Shown here piece after piece: positions 15,916 to 23,804 of a stretch of DNA of 64,000 nt. The position numbers were made by a program, and so were the translations under genes. The notes below the pieces were generated by a model. The model saw only the letters and a program-made list of their open reading frames with translations, was not told the origin of the DNA and did no database searches. The stretch's first letter is position 1; every line of letters starts with the position of its first letter. The stretch is from Companilactobacillus alimentarius DSM 20249 (lineage in GTDB: Bacteria; Bacillota; Bacilli; Lactobacillales; Lactobacillaceae), in assembly GCF_002849895.1 (NCBI RefSeq), contig NZ_CP018867.1, positions 2,108,001-2,172,000 on the forward strand, given 5' to 3'.

Positions 15916-17646
15916 ATGAATAAAAAATGGGTTGCTTCGACTGCTCTGGCTAGTTTCTTAGCAGCTGTCGGTGTGTCTTCAAATGCTTCTCCAGTGAAGG
16001 CTGCAGTCTCTGATGATGAGGATCATCAAGCTGATAATCAGGATGAGAAAACATCTGATACTAAGGATACGACGGTAGCCAGTGTAATGGATCAAAATGG
16101 GGCTCCCTTAGATGATAAGGTAGCCGATGCAATTGAGAGTAACGCTCAGACTGAGAATCGGAGTATTCTACCAGCCAATGCTGTGAAAGCTATTACTGAG
16201 GCTGCAACGACTAGTGGTGTAACGAAGGCTCAACAACAAGCCTTTTTGAACAAGGTTGCCCCAATGGCTCAACAGGCAGCTTCAAAATATAACTTGTATA
16301 CATCGGTTATGTTGGCTCAAGCAATTTTGGAAAGTAGCTGGGGAACTTCTACTTTATCTTCACAATACAATAATTATTTTGGAATAAAAGGTAGCTATCA
16401 GGGCAGTTATGTTTCAATGCCTACGACAGAGTGGAGTGCGGATAAGGGTTATTACACAATTTATGATAACTTTAGAAAATACCCATCTCCATATGAATCA
16501 TTCGCCGACAATGGTGATAAATTAAGAAATGGTATTCAAGGCGATAGTACTTTTTATAGAGGAACTTGGCGTGAGAATACATCGTCTTATAAAGATGCTA
16601 CAGCTTGGCTGCAAGGACGTTACGCAACTGCACCAACTTATGCATCGGTACTAAATAATATAATTGAGAGCTCTAATTTGACACAATATGATGGAAAAGC
16701 CAGTACAAATGGTACTGGAAATGAAAATGAAATTAACGGAACTCAGACACAAATGAGTGACGTAGCTACTGTTACAAATAAAAATGCGGCAACAATTTAT
16801 ATCAATGCTGATCCCAATAAGGTTGTGGCTAATCGTTCATTGGCCTATAACACTGATTGGAAAGTAACCTCAAAAGTGGTTACTAGCGATGGAACAACTT
16901 ACTATCAAGTTGCGACGAATGAATTCGTCAAAGCTAGTGACGTTCAATTAGCTTCTGAGAAAACTAATCCACCAGTTGCTATAGCTGATACGGCAATTGT
17001 CATCAACGCTAAGGGTTCAGTTGTTTATCGTCTGCCTAATTTAAGTACAGCAACTAATCGAATTCTGCCTTATCAGTCAGCTTGGATTACAACGAAGTAT
17101 GTAGTCGACAACTCTGGCAACAAATTCTACTTTGTCGGCAATGATTGTTATGTTAAAGCTAGCGATGTGACTCTTAAGTCAGAACAATCAGATGGCGATT
17201 ATACTCAGGATAAAGTAGAAGCTTATCCAGACATCGTTAAGATCGTCGCTAATCCGGGTGCTAAAGTCTATGATTCAAAACATGATCTGTTAGCTGTCAG
17301 TTTATCGAATGGAACTGATTGGAAGATAGATCAAAAGGCGACACATTCTGATGGTTCAATCTGGTATCGTGTGGCAACTAATCAGTGGGTCAGTGCTAAT
17401 GATGTCCAAGTTAAGGGATCTAACTATGTAACCAGTGTTGAAGGAATGGCGAAGATTAACTATATTCCAGGATACGGGGTTAACGTCTACAATAGTCCTG
17501 CTGCGAATAACAAGTTCACAGGAACTCGTTTGGCTGATGGAACTACTTGGAGAGTAACTTCAAAACAGATTGTTGATGGTCAAACTTGGTACAAAGTTAA
17601 TGCTGGTTGGGTAAATGGTAAGTACTGTATTTTCACAACCGATTAA
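15916..17646 (+). CDS. GH73 N-acetylglucosaminidase with SLAP repeats
   Basis: A secreted autolysin of 576 aa. Signal peptide (MNKKWVASTALASFLAAV..., cleavage near VKA-AV), an acidic Asp/Glu-rich linker to about residue 80, a GH73 glucosaminidase domain (about residues 105-260; catalytic Glu in LAQAILESSWG, plus NNYFGIKG and YASVLNNII), then about four SLAP repeats that anchor it to the wall. It cleaves the GlcNAc linkage of peptidoglycan. ATG 15916 has GGGAGGAG at 15901-15908; an open frame extends about 100 codons further upstream but lacks a signal peptide or SD there. It lies just before comK. Confidence 0.9.
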   Translation: MNKKWVASTALASFLAAVGVSSNASPVKAAVSDDEDHQADNQDEKTSDTKDTTVASVMDQNGAPLDDKVADAIESNAQTENRSILPANAVKAITEAATTSGVTKAQQQAFLNKVAPMAQQAASKYNLYTSVMLAQAILESSWGTSTLSSQYNNYFGIKGSYQGSYVSMPTTEWSADKGYYTIYDNFRKYPSPYESFADNGDKLRNGIQGDSTFYRGTWRENTSSYKDATAWLQGRYATAPTYASVLNNIIESSNLTQYDGKASTNGTGNENEINGTQTQMSDVATVTNKNAATIYINADPNKVVANRSLAYNTDWKVTSKVVTSDGTTYYQVATNEFVKASDVQLASEKTNPPVAIADTAIVINAKGSVVYRLPNLSTATNRILPYQSAWITTKYVVDNSGNKFYFVGNDCYVKASDVTLKSEQSDGDYTQDKVEAYPDIVKIVANPGAKVYDSKHDLLAVSLSNGTDWKIDQKATHSDGSIWYRVATNQWVSANDVQVKGSNYVTSVEGMAKINYIPGYGVNVYNSPAANNKFTGTRLADGTTWRVTSKQIVDGQTWYKVNAGWVNGKYCIFTTD

Positions 17647-17678
17647 AAATTTTTAAATAAAAATAGCTTCACAAATGA

Positions 17679-17714
17679 AACGTCTTCTGTCCCAAGGGAT
17701 AGAGGACGTTTTTT
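17679..17714 (+). terminator. rho-independent terminator
   Basis: AACGTCTTCTGTCCC / GGGATAGAGGACGTT hairpin followed by a T6 run. Confidence 0.88.
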
Positions 17715-17830
17715 GCTTTTAAAAATTACGAAAAAAAGTCCCAAAAGCTATATCTTAAAATGGTAGATTACTGTTATATTCTTAGCATACCCGTGAATGA
17801 TGGGTAAATTAGGAACTTGGAGGAATTAAT

Positions 17831-18577
17831 ATGATAGTGCCTATGGAAATAAGCAAAATCGTATTATTAGAAAGTAATTTACAACCTTTTCACAGTGTCG
17901 AAAAGTTCGCAGTTGATAACCAGATTATTGCACTTTTCGACGTTTCCAAGAATAATGTAGAAGGTAATTCAATTGTGTTTCATGAGAAATATGGCATTTT
18001 CACTGACGCCAGAAGCACCAAGCAAATAATGAATGAGCTTTACGAAGTTAACGGTTGGGGCTTTGCCATGGCTAAATTTTTAATGAATTACTTTGGAATT
18101 ACCCATCACACACCGTTTATTAACAATTGTTTTGCCTATATGCCGATGACTGGGGCTAGTCGTCGCAATACTGATTGGATTGCGATTCATTTTATTGAGC
18201 TCTATCAGATTGAAACCAAAAGGATTCTTTTCATCACTAAGCAGGGAAATAAGATCTGGTTAGAATTTCCTCGTGGCGATTTTGAAAAGAGAATTCATGA
18301 CGTCTGTCTCTTGATTCAGGCCTCAATCAAGGTTTTCGAAGTCTTTCTCAAACAAGGCGGTTGTCAATTGCACTATCCTCCAGAACAACTTTTTTTAATA
18401 TATAGTAAGTGTCGTTGTAAAGCCTATAATAAATTACGGTTACTAGAAGATCTAGAAATGGTTTGTCGTCTCATCATAAAATTTCTTTTGGATAATCAAG
18501 GGATAGAGTCTTTGGGTAAAGAAGAGACTGAGAAATTCTATCTTCAAAATTTAGAAAGAACTAAAAAACTTTATTAG
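17831..18577 (+). CDS. comK: ComK-family competence transcription factor
   Basis: A 248-aa homologue of Bacillus ComK. The central part carries the family landmarks in order: FGITHHTPF, a proline-plus-Ser stretch (YMPMTGASRR), the DWIAIHFIE block and a GNKIWLEFPRGDFEKRIHDV segment. ComK binds A/T-rich boxes and activates DNA-uptake genes in Bacillus; homologues occur in lactobacilli. It is longer than the Bacillus protein (192 aa) through N- and C-terminal extensions. GGAGG at 17819-17823 supports ATG 17831. It lies between two peptidoglycan hydrolase genes and beside a sigma-factor gene. Regulation is unclear, but its stop codon is part of a large inverted repeat (18574-18667). Confidence 0.82.
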   Translation: MIVPMEISKIVLLESNLQPFHSVEKFAVDNQIIALFDVSKNNVEGNSIVFHEKYGIFTDARSTKQIMNELYEVNGWGFAMAKFLMNYFGITHHTPFINNCFAYMPMTGASRRNTDWIAIHFIELYQIETKRILFITKQGNKIWLEFPRGDFEKRIHDVCLLIQASIKVFEVFLKQGGCQLHYPPEQLFLIYSKCRCKAYNKLRLLEDLEMVCRLIIKFLLDNQGIESLGKEETEKFYLQNLERTKKLY

Positions 18578-18667
18578 TTGCCAAAATCAAAAAAGAACAC
18601 CTTTTATAGGGTGTTCTTTTTAAAATACCTTGAAAAATCCGCAAGGTTAGTCAGTTTTGGCAACTAA
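18574..18667 (+). repeat. 13-bp perfect inverted repeat enclosing a terminator
   Basis: TTAGTTGCCAAAA (18574-18586, including the comK stop) and TTTTGGCAACTAA (18655-18667) are exact complements. Between them lie the comK terminator hairpin (18592-18619) and a small CCTTG/CAAGG hairpin (about 18628-18646), giving a three-way-junction fold. Confidence 0.75.
18592..18621 (+). terminator. comK terminator
   Basis: AAAGAACACC (18592-18601) / GGTGTTCTTT (18610-18619), with a T-run. Confidence 0.88.
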
Positions 18668-18691
18668 AAATTTGATTGGAAATTAGTTATT

Positions 18692-18739
18692 CTAGTCCTA
18701 CCACAAGCGCTTGTGAGTAAAACTAGGAGTGACTCACAA
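18692..18739 (+). promoter_or_regulatory. alternative hairpins at the sigma-factor start
   Basis: A perfect palindrome CACAAGCGCTTGTG (18702-18715) overlaps the left arm of a second hairpin, TTGTGAGT (18711-18718) / ACTCACAA (18732-18739). The loop of the second hairpin holds the SD AGGAG (18725-18729) and its right arm touches the start codon. The two structures exclude one another. Confidence 0.6.
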
Positions 18740-19230
18740 TGGAATTACAATCAGGATTTGAAAATGCTATGTTGAACCAACAATTGATCCATGGTGTATT
18801 GAAACGAGTTCATATTTATCCGACTCGATTTGATTATGATGATTATTTTCAAGAGGCAACGATTATTTATGCTCAAACTTATGTGGATTATTGTCGGCGT
18901 GATGGGGATTTAGGAAGAATTAAGCCTTATATTTTTCAAAAATTGGTGTGGCGGTTGACTGATATGTTGCGTCAGGAGAAGAAATATCATGATTTCCATT
19001 CTTTAGAAGAATTCGATTTTCAACGGGTACCTGAAAATGAAAGTTCGGCGATGCTTGATTTCATTGACTGGCAAAAATTAACTCTTTTAGAGAGAGAAAT
19101 GTTGCAGGAACATTTCATTCAGAACCGACCACTCTCGATATTGGCTAAGTGTAAGAATACCTCGACACGTAATTTGAGGTACCGCCGTGATAGGCTTTTG
19201 AAAAAATTACGAGAAATGGAACAACAGTGA
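18739..19230 (+). CDS. sigma-70-like factor, competence SigX/ComX type
   Basis: A 163-aa protein with a region-2-like start (YDDYFQEATIIYAQTYVDY) and a C-terminal region-4 HTH (LTLLEREMLQEHFIQNRPLS, then TSTRNLRYRRDRLLKKLRE). The size and order match the short competence-type sigma factors (ComX/SigH-like) annotated in lactobacilli, which direct RNA polymerase to DNA-uptake genes. Adjacency to comK supports a competence role. ATG 18739 has AGGAG 9 nt upstream. No clear own promoter is visible. It could be another alternative sigma factor. Confidence 0.7.
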   Translation: MELQSGFENAMLNQQLIHGVLKRVHIYPTRFDYDDYFQEATIIYAQTYVDYCRRDGDLGRIKPYIFQKLVWRLTDMLRQEKKYHDFHSLEEFDFQRVPENESSAMLDFIDWQKLTLLEREMLQEHFIQNRPLSILAKCKNTSTRNLRYRRDRLLKKLREMEQQ

Positions 19231-19261
19231 ACTTTACTATCTGTTTACAGATTCGTTACTT

Positions 19262-19292
19262 TTGTCAAAAAAGGCTCAAAGGTTGTTATAAT
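19262..19292 (+). promoter_or_regulatory. promoter of the amidase gene
   Basis: TTGTCA (19262-19267) and TATAAT (19287-19292) with a 19-bp spacer. A palindromic ATCTGT-TT-ACAGAT (19239-19252) lies just upstream and may be an operator. Confidence 0.6.
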
Positions 19293-19335
19293 TCATGGGT
19301 TAAGGAAATTAACCGTGGGAAGGGAATTATATATT

Positions 19336-20310
19336 ATGGTCTCAAAAAAAATTATTACGAGCATCGCTACATCAGCTGCTCTTGCTAGTGTAGGGTTTGC
19401 GACTGTTGGACAAGTGGTTCCACAATTTGGCAACCAAGTTCAAACTGCCCAAGCTGCTACTTCAGCAATTAACGATTACATTAATAACAACAACATTCAA
19501 CCAGTATCAATTCAATATCGTACTGGTACATTCAGTAGATATTTTGGTTATGAAAATGGTGTGGGTAAACCAGAAGGGGTCGTTATTCACGAAACTGCTA
19601 CACCTGGTGCTACAGCTGAAAATGAAGTAACTTATTTCAATAGAGAATGGCCTACAATTCAGACATATGTCCATGCTTTTGTTGATGATAAGGAAATATT
19701 AAATATCCATAGTGCCGATTATGGTGTTTGGGGAGCTGGTCAAACAGCTAATAGTAAGTATATCCAAGTTGAATTGTGTGAAGTTAACACAACTGACCAA
19801 TTTGCTAGATCTGTGGCTAACCAAGCTTACTATACAGCCTTTAGATTAGTTCAATATGGATTGCCATTTACACCAGGTAAGACAGTCGTATCACATGATC
19901 AAGTTTCTAGAATGTATGGTGAAACATCACATACTGATCCAGTTGGCTACTTTGCTAAATGGGGCTACAGCATGGATCAATTCTACGATCTAGTTGGCAA
20001 GTATTACAATCAATTGAAGACAAATGGTTCAACTACTAATAATGGTAGTGAAAACAATAATAGTAATACTAATTCAAATAACACTAACGGAATTATTCGT
20101 GTTAAGGCTACTGATTGGTCATATGTTATCTTGTATAAGTTGAATAATGACGGAACAATGAGTAAGATTTCTAACCGTGCATTGTCTAACGGATCCGATT
20201 GGCAAACTGATCAAACTAAAGATATTAATGGTGTGAAATATTATCGTGTTGCTACCAACGAATGGGTACCACAAGATAAAGTTTCACAAATTATTAAGCC
20301 TTTAGCATAA
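19336..20310 (+). CDS. N-acetylmuramoyl-L-alanine amidase with one SLAP repeat
   Basis: A secreted 324-aa peptidoglycan hydrolase. Signal peptide (MVSKKIITSIATSAALASVG..., cleavage near AQA-AT), an Amidase_2/PGRP-type domain (about residues 40-225) with expected zinc ligands in VVIHETATPG and VVSHDQ...HTDPVGYF, an Asn/Ser linker, and one C-terminal SLAP repeat (YYRVATNEWVP). It cleaves the MurNAc-L-Ala bond and is held in the wall by SLAP. ATG 19336 is chosen for the signal peptide and upstream GGAAGGGA; GTG 19315 is part of the SD region. It has its own promoter and terminator. Confidence 0.9.
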   Translation: MVSKKIITSIATSAALASVGFATVGQVVPQFGNQVQTAQAATSAINDYINNNNIQPVSIQYRTGTFSRYFGYENGVGKPEGVVIHETATPGATAENEVTYFNREWPTIQTYVHAFVDDKEILNIHSADYGVWGAGQTANSKYIQVELCEVNTTDQFARSVANQAYYTAFRLVQYGLPFTPGKTVVSHDQVSRMYGETSHTDPVGYFAKWGYSMDQFYDLVGKYYNQLKTNGSTTNNGSENNNSNTNSNNTNGIIRVKATDWSYVILYKLNNDGTMSKISNRALSNGSDWQTDQTKDINGVKYYRVATNEWVPQDKVSQIIKPLA

Positions 20311-20337
20311 TCTTATTAATAATAAAATATTATAAAA

Positions 20338-20364
20338 GACACGCTGTCAAGCGGGTCTTTTTTT
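20338..20364 (+). terminator. rho-independent terminator
   Basis: GACACGCT (20338-20345) / AGCGGGTC (20350-20357), one mismatch, then a T7 run. Confidence 0.88.
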
Positions 20365-20438
20365 GCTATCATTATTCAATAATAGGGGATAGTCTAAAAG
20401 TTGTATAATTGTCTTCGGAAAGGCATTGAATAAACAAT

Positions 20439-21860
20439 ATGATCAAAAAAATTTTAATGGTTCTCGGTATTTTGTGTCTCTTTCTTACAGCTTCAGGATG
20501 TAAGGCTAAGGAAACTGAGAAGTTAGTTTCCAGTAACAAGACTTGGTATCTGTATCAGGACCAAGGAGAAAATGATACTGTTTCAATAAAATTTTTAAAA
20601 AATCAGCGTGCAGAAGTCAAAGATGTATCTAACATCAATGGCAAAGTCGGAATCAATCGCTTCAACAGTCAGTTCAATAATCCACAGTATGTTTTGAATC
20701 GAGACGGTCGCACGATTACCTTCAAGACGGCCAAGAAGTATCTGACTTTGAAAATTTTGAAGACTTATCATGAAAACGTTTATGGCAAACATATGAAGGG
20801 CTATTCCGTTGAGTCAGGCGGTGAAACTTACAAATTAGCTTATATAACTAAATTTGATAAGCCTACAACTAATGTTACTGAGCAAGCTAAATCTCAGACA
20901 ATTGCTGCTAATCAATTACCCGATCATATTGTCGATGTGACTACGAATGCTAAGCCGTTAACGAGCAATAATTCGATGATAGGTAATTATAATTTTTCAA
21001 CAATTATCGACTATCGAAGAACAGATGGCAATTTAACGATTAATCAAAATGGCACTTATCAGATGACCTTGACGGAACACTCCGCGCAGAGACTAGCCGA
21101 AGAAACTGATAGTAAAGTCGTGATGAAGACTGTAGTAGAAAGTGGTCAAGTGCAGAATTTATATGGCAAAGTATATCTCACTGCGAAGAATCTTTTGACG
21201 ATTGATTACTACTATCACGGTCAGAATACAGATAAGCTTTTGCCACAAAGCGTTAATTTGAAAGTTGATTCTAAATCGACTGGCAATCAGATCAATCGTT
21301 CAAAGATTCGAATTGAAGAAGATAATAAACAACTCTACCTCTATTCCAGCGATTATACGGTTCGAGTCCAAGATGGGCAGACGAATAAGAATGCTAATCT
21401 CTTAACTGAATCAAATACCGAGCAAACTAGTTTAAGAGATGCCATCAGTCAAACCAAGTCCTATTATGAGAACTATAAGGAAAATCCATTGACATCAAAT
21501 GCTGATTTAATGCAGTTGGTGGGTGCGATTTCCGATAATAATGATAAAAAAGTTGGCAAGATAAAGGTAAATTTTGGTGCTAAGTATGGGACCAATCTAC
21601 AGCCATCTGATTATCAGGGAATTAGTGTCAATGGAAGTAAGCAACCACTGATGCAATACATGTTTTTGGTTTCACCGGCGGCTTATTCACAAAATGGACC
21701 AGCTGTAACGACTACTAAGGGCAAGTTTTTAATTTATGGTTCATTGGATAACAAACTATTTCTTTTGAAACAGCCAGATAAGGATTCAACTACCGTAACT
21801 TGGACTTTAGTAAAGGACTTTTCTTTAACAGTGCCGAAATTAAAATTCAGCTTAGATTAA
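20439..21860 (+). CDS. large lipoprotein of unknown function
   Basis: A 473-aa lipoprotein with signal peptide and lipobox (TASGC, Cys near residue 21). The body is beta-rich and polar with two related-looking halves (KTWYLYQDQGENDTVSIKFL, later NGTYQMTLTEHSAQ), which may be repeated lipocalin-like beta domains; I do not recognise a family. The SD is weak (GGAAAGG about 15 nt upstream). It is followed after 13 bp by the YdcF-like gene and then an AI-2E-family gene, so it likely starts an envelope operon. Confidence 0.75.
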   Translation: MIKKILMVLGILCLFLTASGCKAKETEKLVSSNKTWYLYQDQGENDTVSIKFLKNQRAEVKDVSNINGKVGINRFNSQFNNPQYVLNRDGRTITFKTAKKYLTLKILKTYHENVYGKHMKGYSVESGGETYKLAYITKFDKPTTNVTEQAKSQTIAANQLPDHIVDVTTNAKPLTSNNSMIGNYNFSTIIDYRRTDGNLTINQNGTYQMTLTEHSAQRLAEETDSKVVMKTVVESGQVQNLYGKVYLTAKNLLTIDYYYHGQNTDKLLPQSVNLKVDSKSTGNQINRSKIRIEEDNKQLYLYSSDYTVRVQDGQTNKNANLLTESNTEQTSLRDAISQTKSYYENYKENPLTSNADLMQLVGAISDNNDKKVGKIKVNFGAKYGTNLQPSDYQGISVNGSKQPLMQYMFLVSPAAYSQNGPAVTTTKGKFLIYGSLDNKLFLLKQPDKDSTTVTWTLVKDFSLTVPKLKFSLD

Positions 21861-21873
21861 GCTTGGGGGAAAA

Positions 21874-22674
21874 ATGAACTTATTATTAATGCTAATCGTA
21901 ACTGCTATTGAAATAATTATTATTTACAACATGAGATATGCTTACAGTCGCTTACCAATTTTTGCTATTGGCGTATCGGTAATAACAATTACGCTTTTCT
22001 ATGCTATTTCTACAATTACCTTAGATAAATATGTCAGAGCCTATACATTCAATTTTGCGACAATTGACTTGATCCTTTTGGTTATCATGTTGGGTTACAT
22101 GTATCAATTGAAGTACGACTTGAAAAATTTACCAGCGGCTAAACAACCTGATTACCTAGTTGTTTTGGGAAATAAGTGTATGAGTCAGCATATAACTCCT
22201 ATTTTGATTGAGCGATTGAACAAAGCAATTAGTTTATATAAGAGATTTGATAAGAAACCAAAGATTATCGTCACTGGAGGCAAAAGTTCTGTAACCTTGG
22301 ATGTTACAGAAGCCGAATTGATGAAAAAGTACTTATTGTCCCAAGGAATTGCAGAAAATGTTATCTTAATAGAAGATGAAGCGATCAATACAGTTCAAAA
22401 TTTGGAATATTCAGCAATTGAAATTCATCAGGATTGGCAAAAAAATACTCGTCCAAGGGTTATCATAGTAACAAGTGACTACCATATTCCTAGAACTAAA
22501 TGGCATGCTAAAAAATTAGGATTAAAAGTTCAGTTAGCATCAGCGAAAACTCTTACGTTGCTAAAACGACCAGCCATGTTCAGAGAATTTACGGCAATCA
22601 TCTGGTATCATCGTTATTCATTGTTGACTTTATTAGGGATGGATTTCGTTTTTTCGTTAAGTATGTGTATGTGA
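21874..22674 (+). CDS. YdcF/ElyC/SanA-like DUF218 membrane protein
   Basis: A 266-aa protein with three N-terminal membrane helices (residues 1-80), then a DUF218 domain: DYLVVLGNKC, KIIVTGGKSS, EAELMKKYLLSQGI, EDEAINTVQNLEYS and RVIIVTSDYHIPRTKWHAKKLG carry the conserved Gly, Glu/Asn and S-D-x-H motifs. Family members (ElyC, SanA) influence envelope polymer synthesis in other bacteria; the enzyme activity is not established. It is placed 13 bp after the lipoprotein and 10 bp before the next gene. Confidence 0.85.
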   Translation: MNLLLMLIVTAIEIIIIYNMRYAYSRLPIFAIGVSVITITLFYAISTITLDKYVRAYTFNFATIDLILLVIMLGYMYQLKYDLKNLPAAKQPDYLVVLGNKCMSQHITPILIERLNKAISLYKRFDKKPKIIVTGGKSSVTLDVTEAELMKKYLLSQGIAENVILIEDEAINTVQNLEYSAIEIHQDWQKNTRPRVIIVTSDYHIPRTKWHAKKLGLKVQLASAKTLTLLKRPAMFREFTAIIWYHRYSLLTLLGMDFVFSLSMCM

Positions 22675-22684
22675 GGAGTTTTAT

Positions 22685-23737
22685 ATGAGTTTGTATGATA
22701 AGTTCGTCGATAACAAACGTTTAAGAAGATTCACTTTATTAGTTTTAGTTATCGTTTTAATTTATTTGTTCCGTGGGATGATGAGTTTATTTCTTTTAAC
22801 CTTTACCTTTACTTTTCTATCGGTTCAATTAGTTCGTTTAGTCCAAAGGAAATTTCCAAGAGTGAGGCCAATTTGGGTTATCACGCCAGTTTATCTGATT
22901 ATCATCGCACTATTGGTATTCGTGATTGCCAATTATGTACCACAATTGATTAGTCAAACAGCTAAGATGTTTTCTTCTTTGCAGAAATTTTATGAAAGTA
23001 AGGAAGTTCGCTCGAATCCATATTTGAATGTGATTTATAATTATTTGCAACAAATCAATTTAGATAGTCAGATCAAAGGTGCTATTACGCAGGTAGTTAA
23101 CTACATTAGTAGTGTTGGGGCCGTCGGATTCAACATTGTCATCTCATTTCTATTGAGTTTCTTCTATTCTAGTCAAGTTGAACAGATGAATTCATTTGGA
23201 AGACAATTTTTGGATAGCAAGTATGGATGGGTGTTTTCTGACTTGAAATACTATGGACAAAAATTTGTGAATACTTTTGGGGTCGTTTTAGAAGCACAGT
23301 TGATGATTGCCATCGTCAATACAGCTTTGACAACTATCACGTTGTTGTTCATGCAGATGCCGGGGATCATTGCCTTAGCTGTAATGGTCTTTATCTTGTC
23401 ATTGATTCCAGTAGCCGGAGTGATAATTTCTATGATTCCATTGAGTTTCGTAGCTTACACGGTTGGCGGTATCCGTTATGTTATTTATATTGTCGTGATG
23501 ATTATCATAATCCATCTGATCGAAACTTACTTCTTGAACCCCCAATTTATGTCGAGTATGACGCATTTACCAATTTTCTTTACCTTTGTAGTTTTGATTG
23601 TCTCAGAGGAATTGATTGGAACTTGGGGTCTGATTATTGGTATACCAATCTTCGTTTTCTTCTTAGATATTTTGGGAGTACATTCAATTACTAAGAATAC
23701 CAAAAAGAAGAGAATAAAATTAAAGAAATCGTTATAA
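22685..23737 (+). CDS. AI-2E family transporter (YtvI/PerM type)
   Basis: A 350-aa integral membrane protein with about eight helices and the family's layout: two N-terminal hairpins, an amphipathic middle region, and a conserved C-terminal core (VLEAQLMIAIVNT, PVAGVIISMIPLS, LIETYFLNPQFM, ELIGTWGLIIGIPIF). Members have been linked to AI-2 or Na+/H+ export, but substrates of most are unknown. GAGG before ATG 22685 and a 10-bp gap place it third in the operon. Confidence 0.88.
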   Translation: MSLYDKFVDNKRLRRFTLLVLVIVLIYLFRGMMSLFLLTFTFTFLSVQLVRLVQRKFPRVRPIWVITPVYLIIIALLVFVIANYVPQLISQTAKMFSSLQKFYESKEVRSNPYLNVIYNYLQQINLDSQIKGAITQVVNYISSVGAVGFNIVISFLLSFFYSSQVEQMNSFGRQFLDSKYGWVFSDLKYYGQKFVNTFGVVLEAQLMIAIVNTALTTITLLFMQMPGIIALAVMVFILSLIPVAGVIISMIPLSFVAYTVGGIRYVIYIVVMIIIIHLIETYFLNPQFMSSMTHLPIFFTFVVLIVSEELIGTWGLIIGIPIFVFFLDILGVHSITKNTKKKRIKLKKSL

Positions 23738-23804
23738 TTGAGTTTAATTAGAACTTGTCATATATAATGAGAGTAACTAACTGACGTAGATAGGAGATTA
23801 GGTT

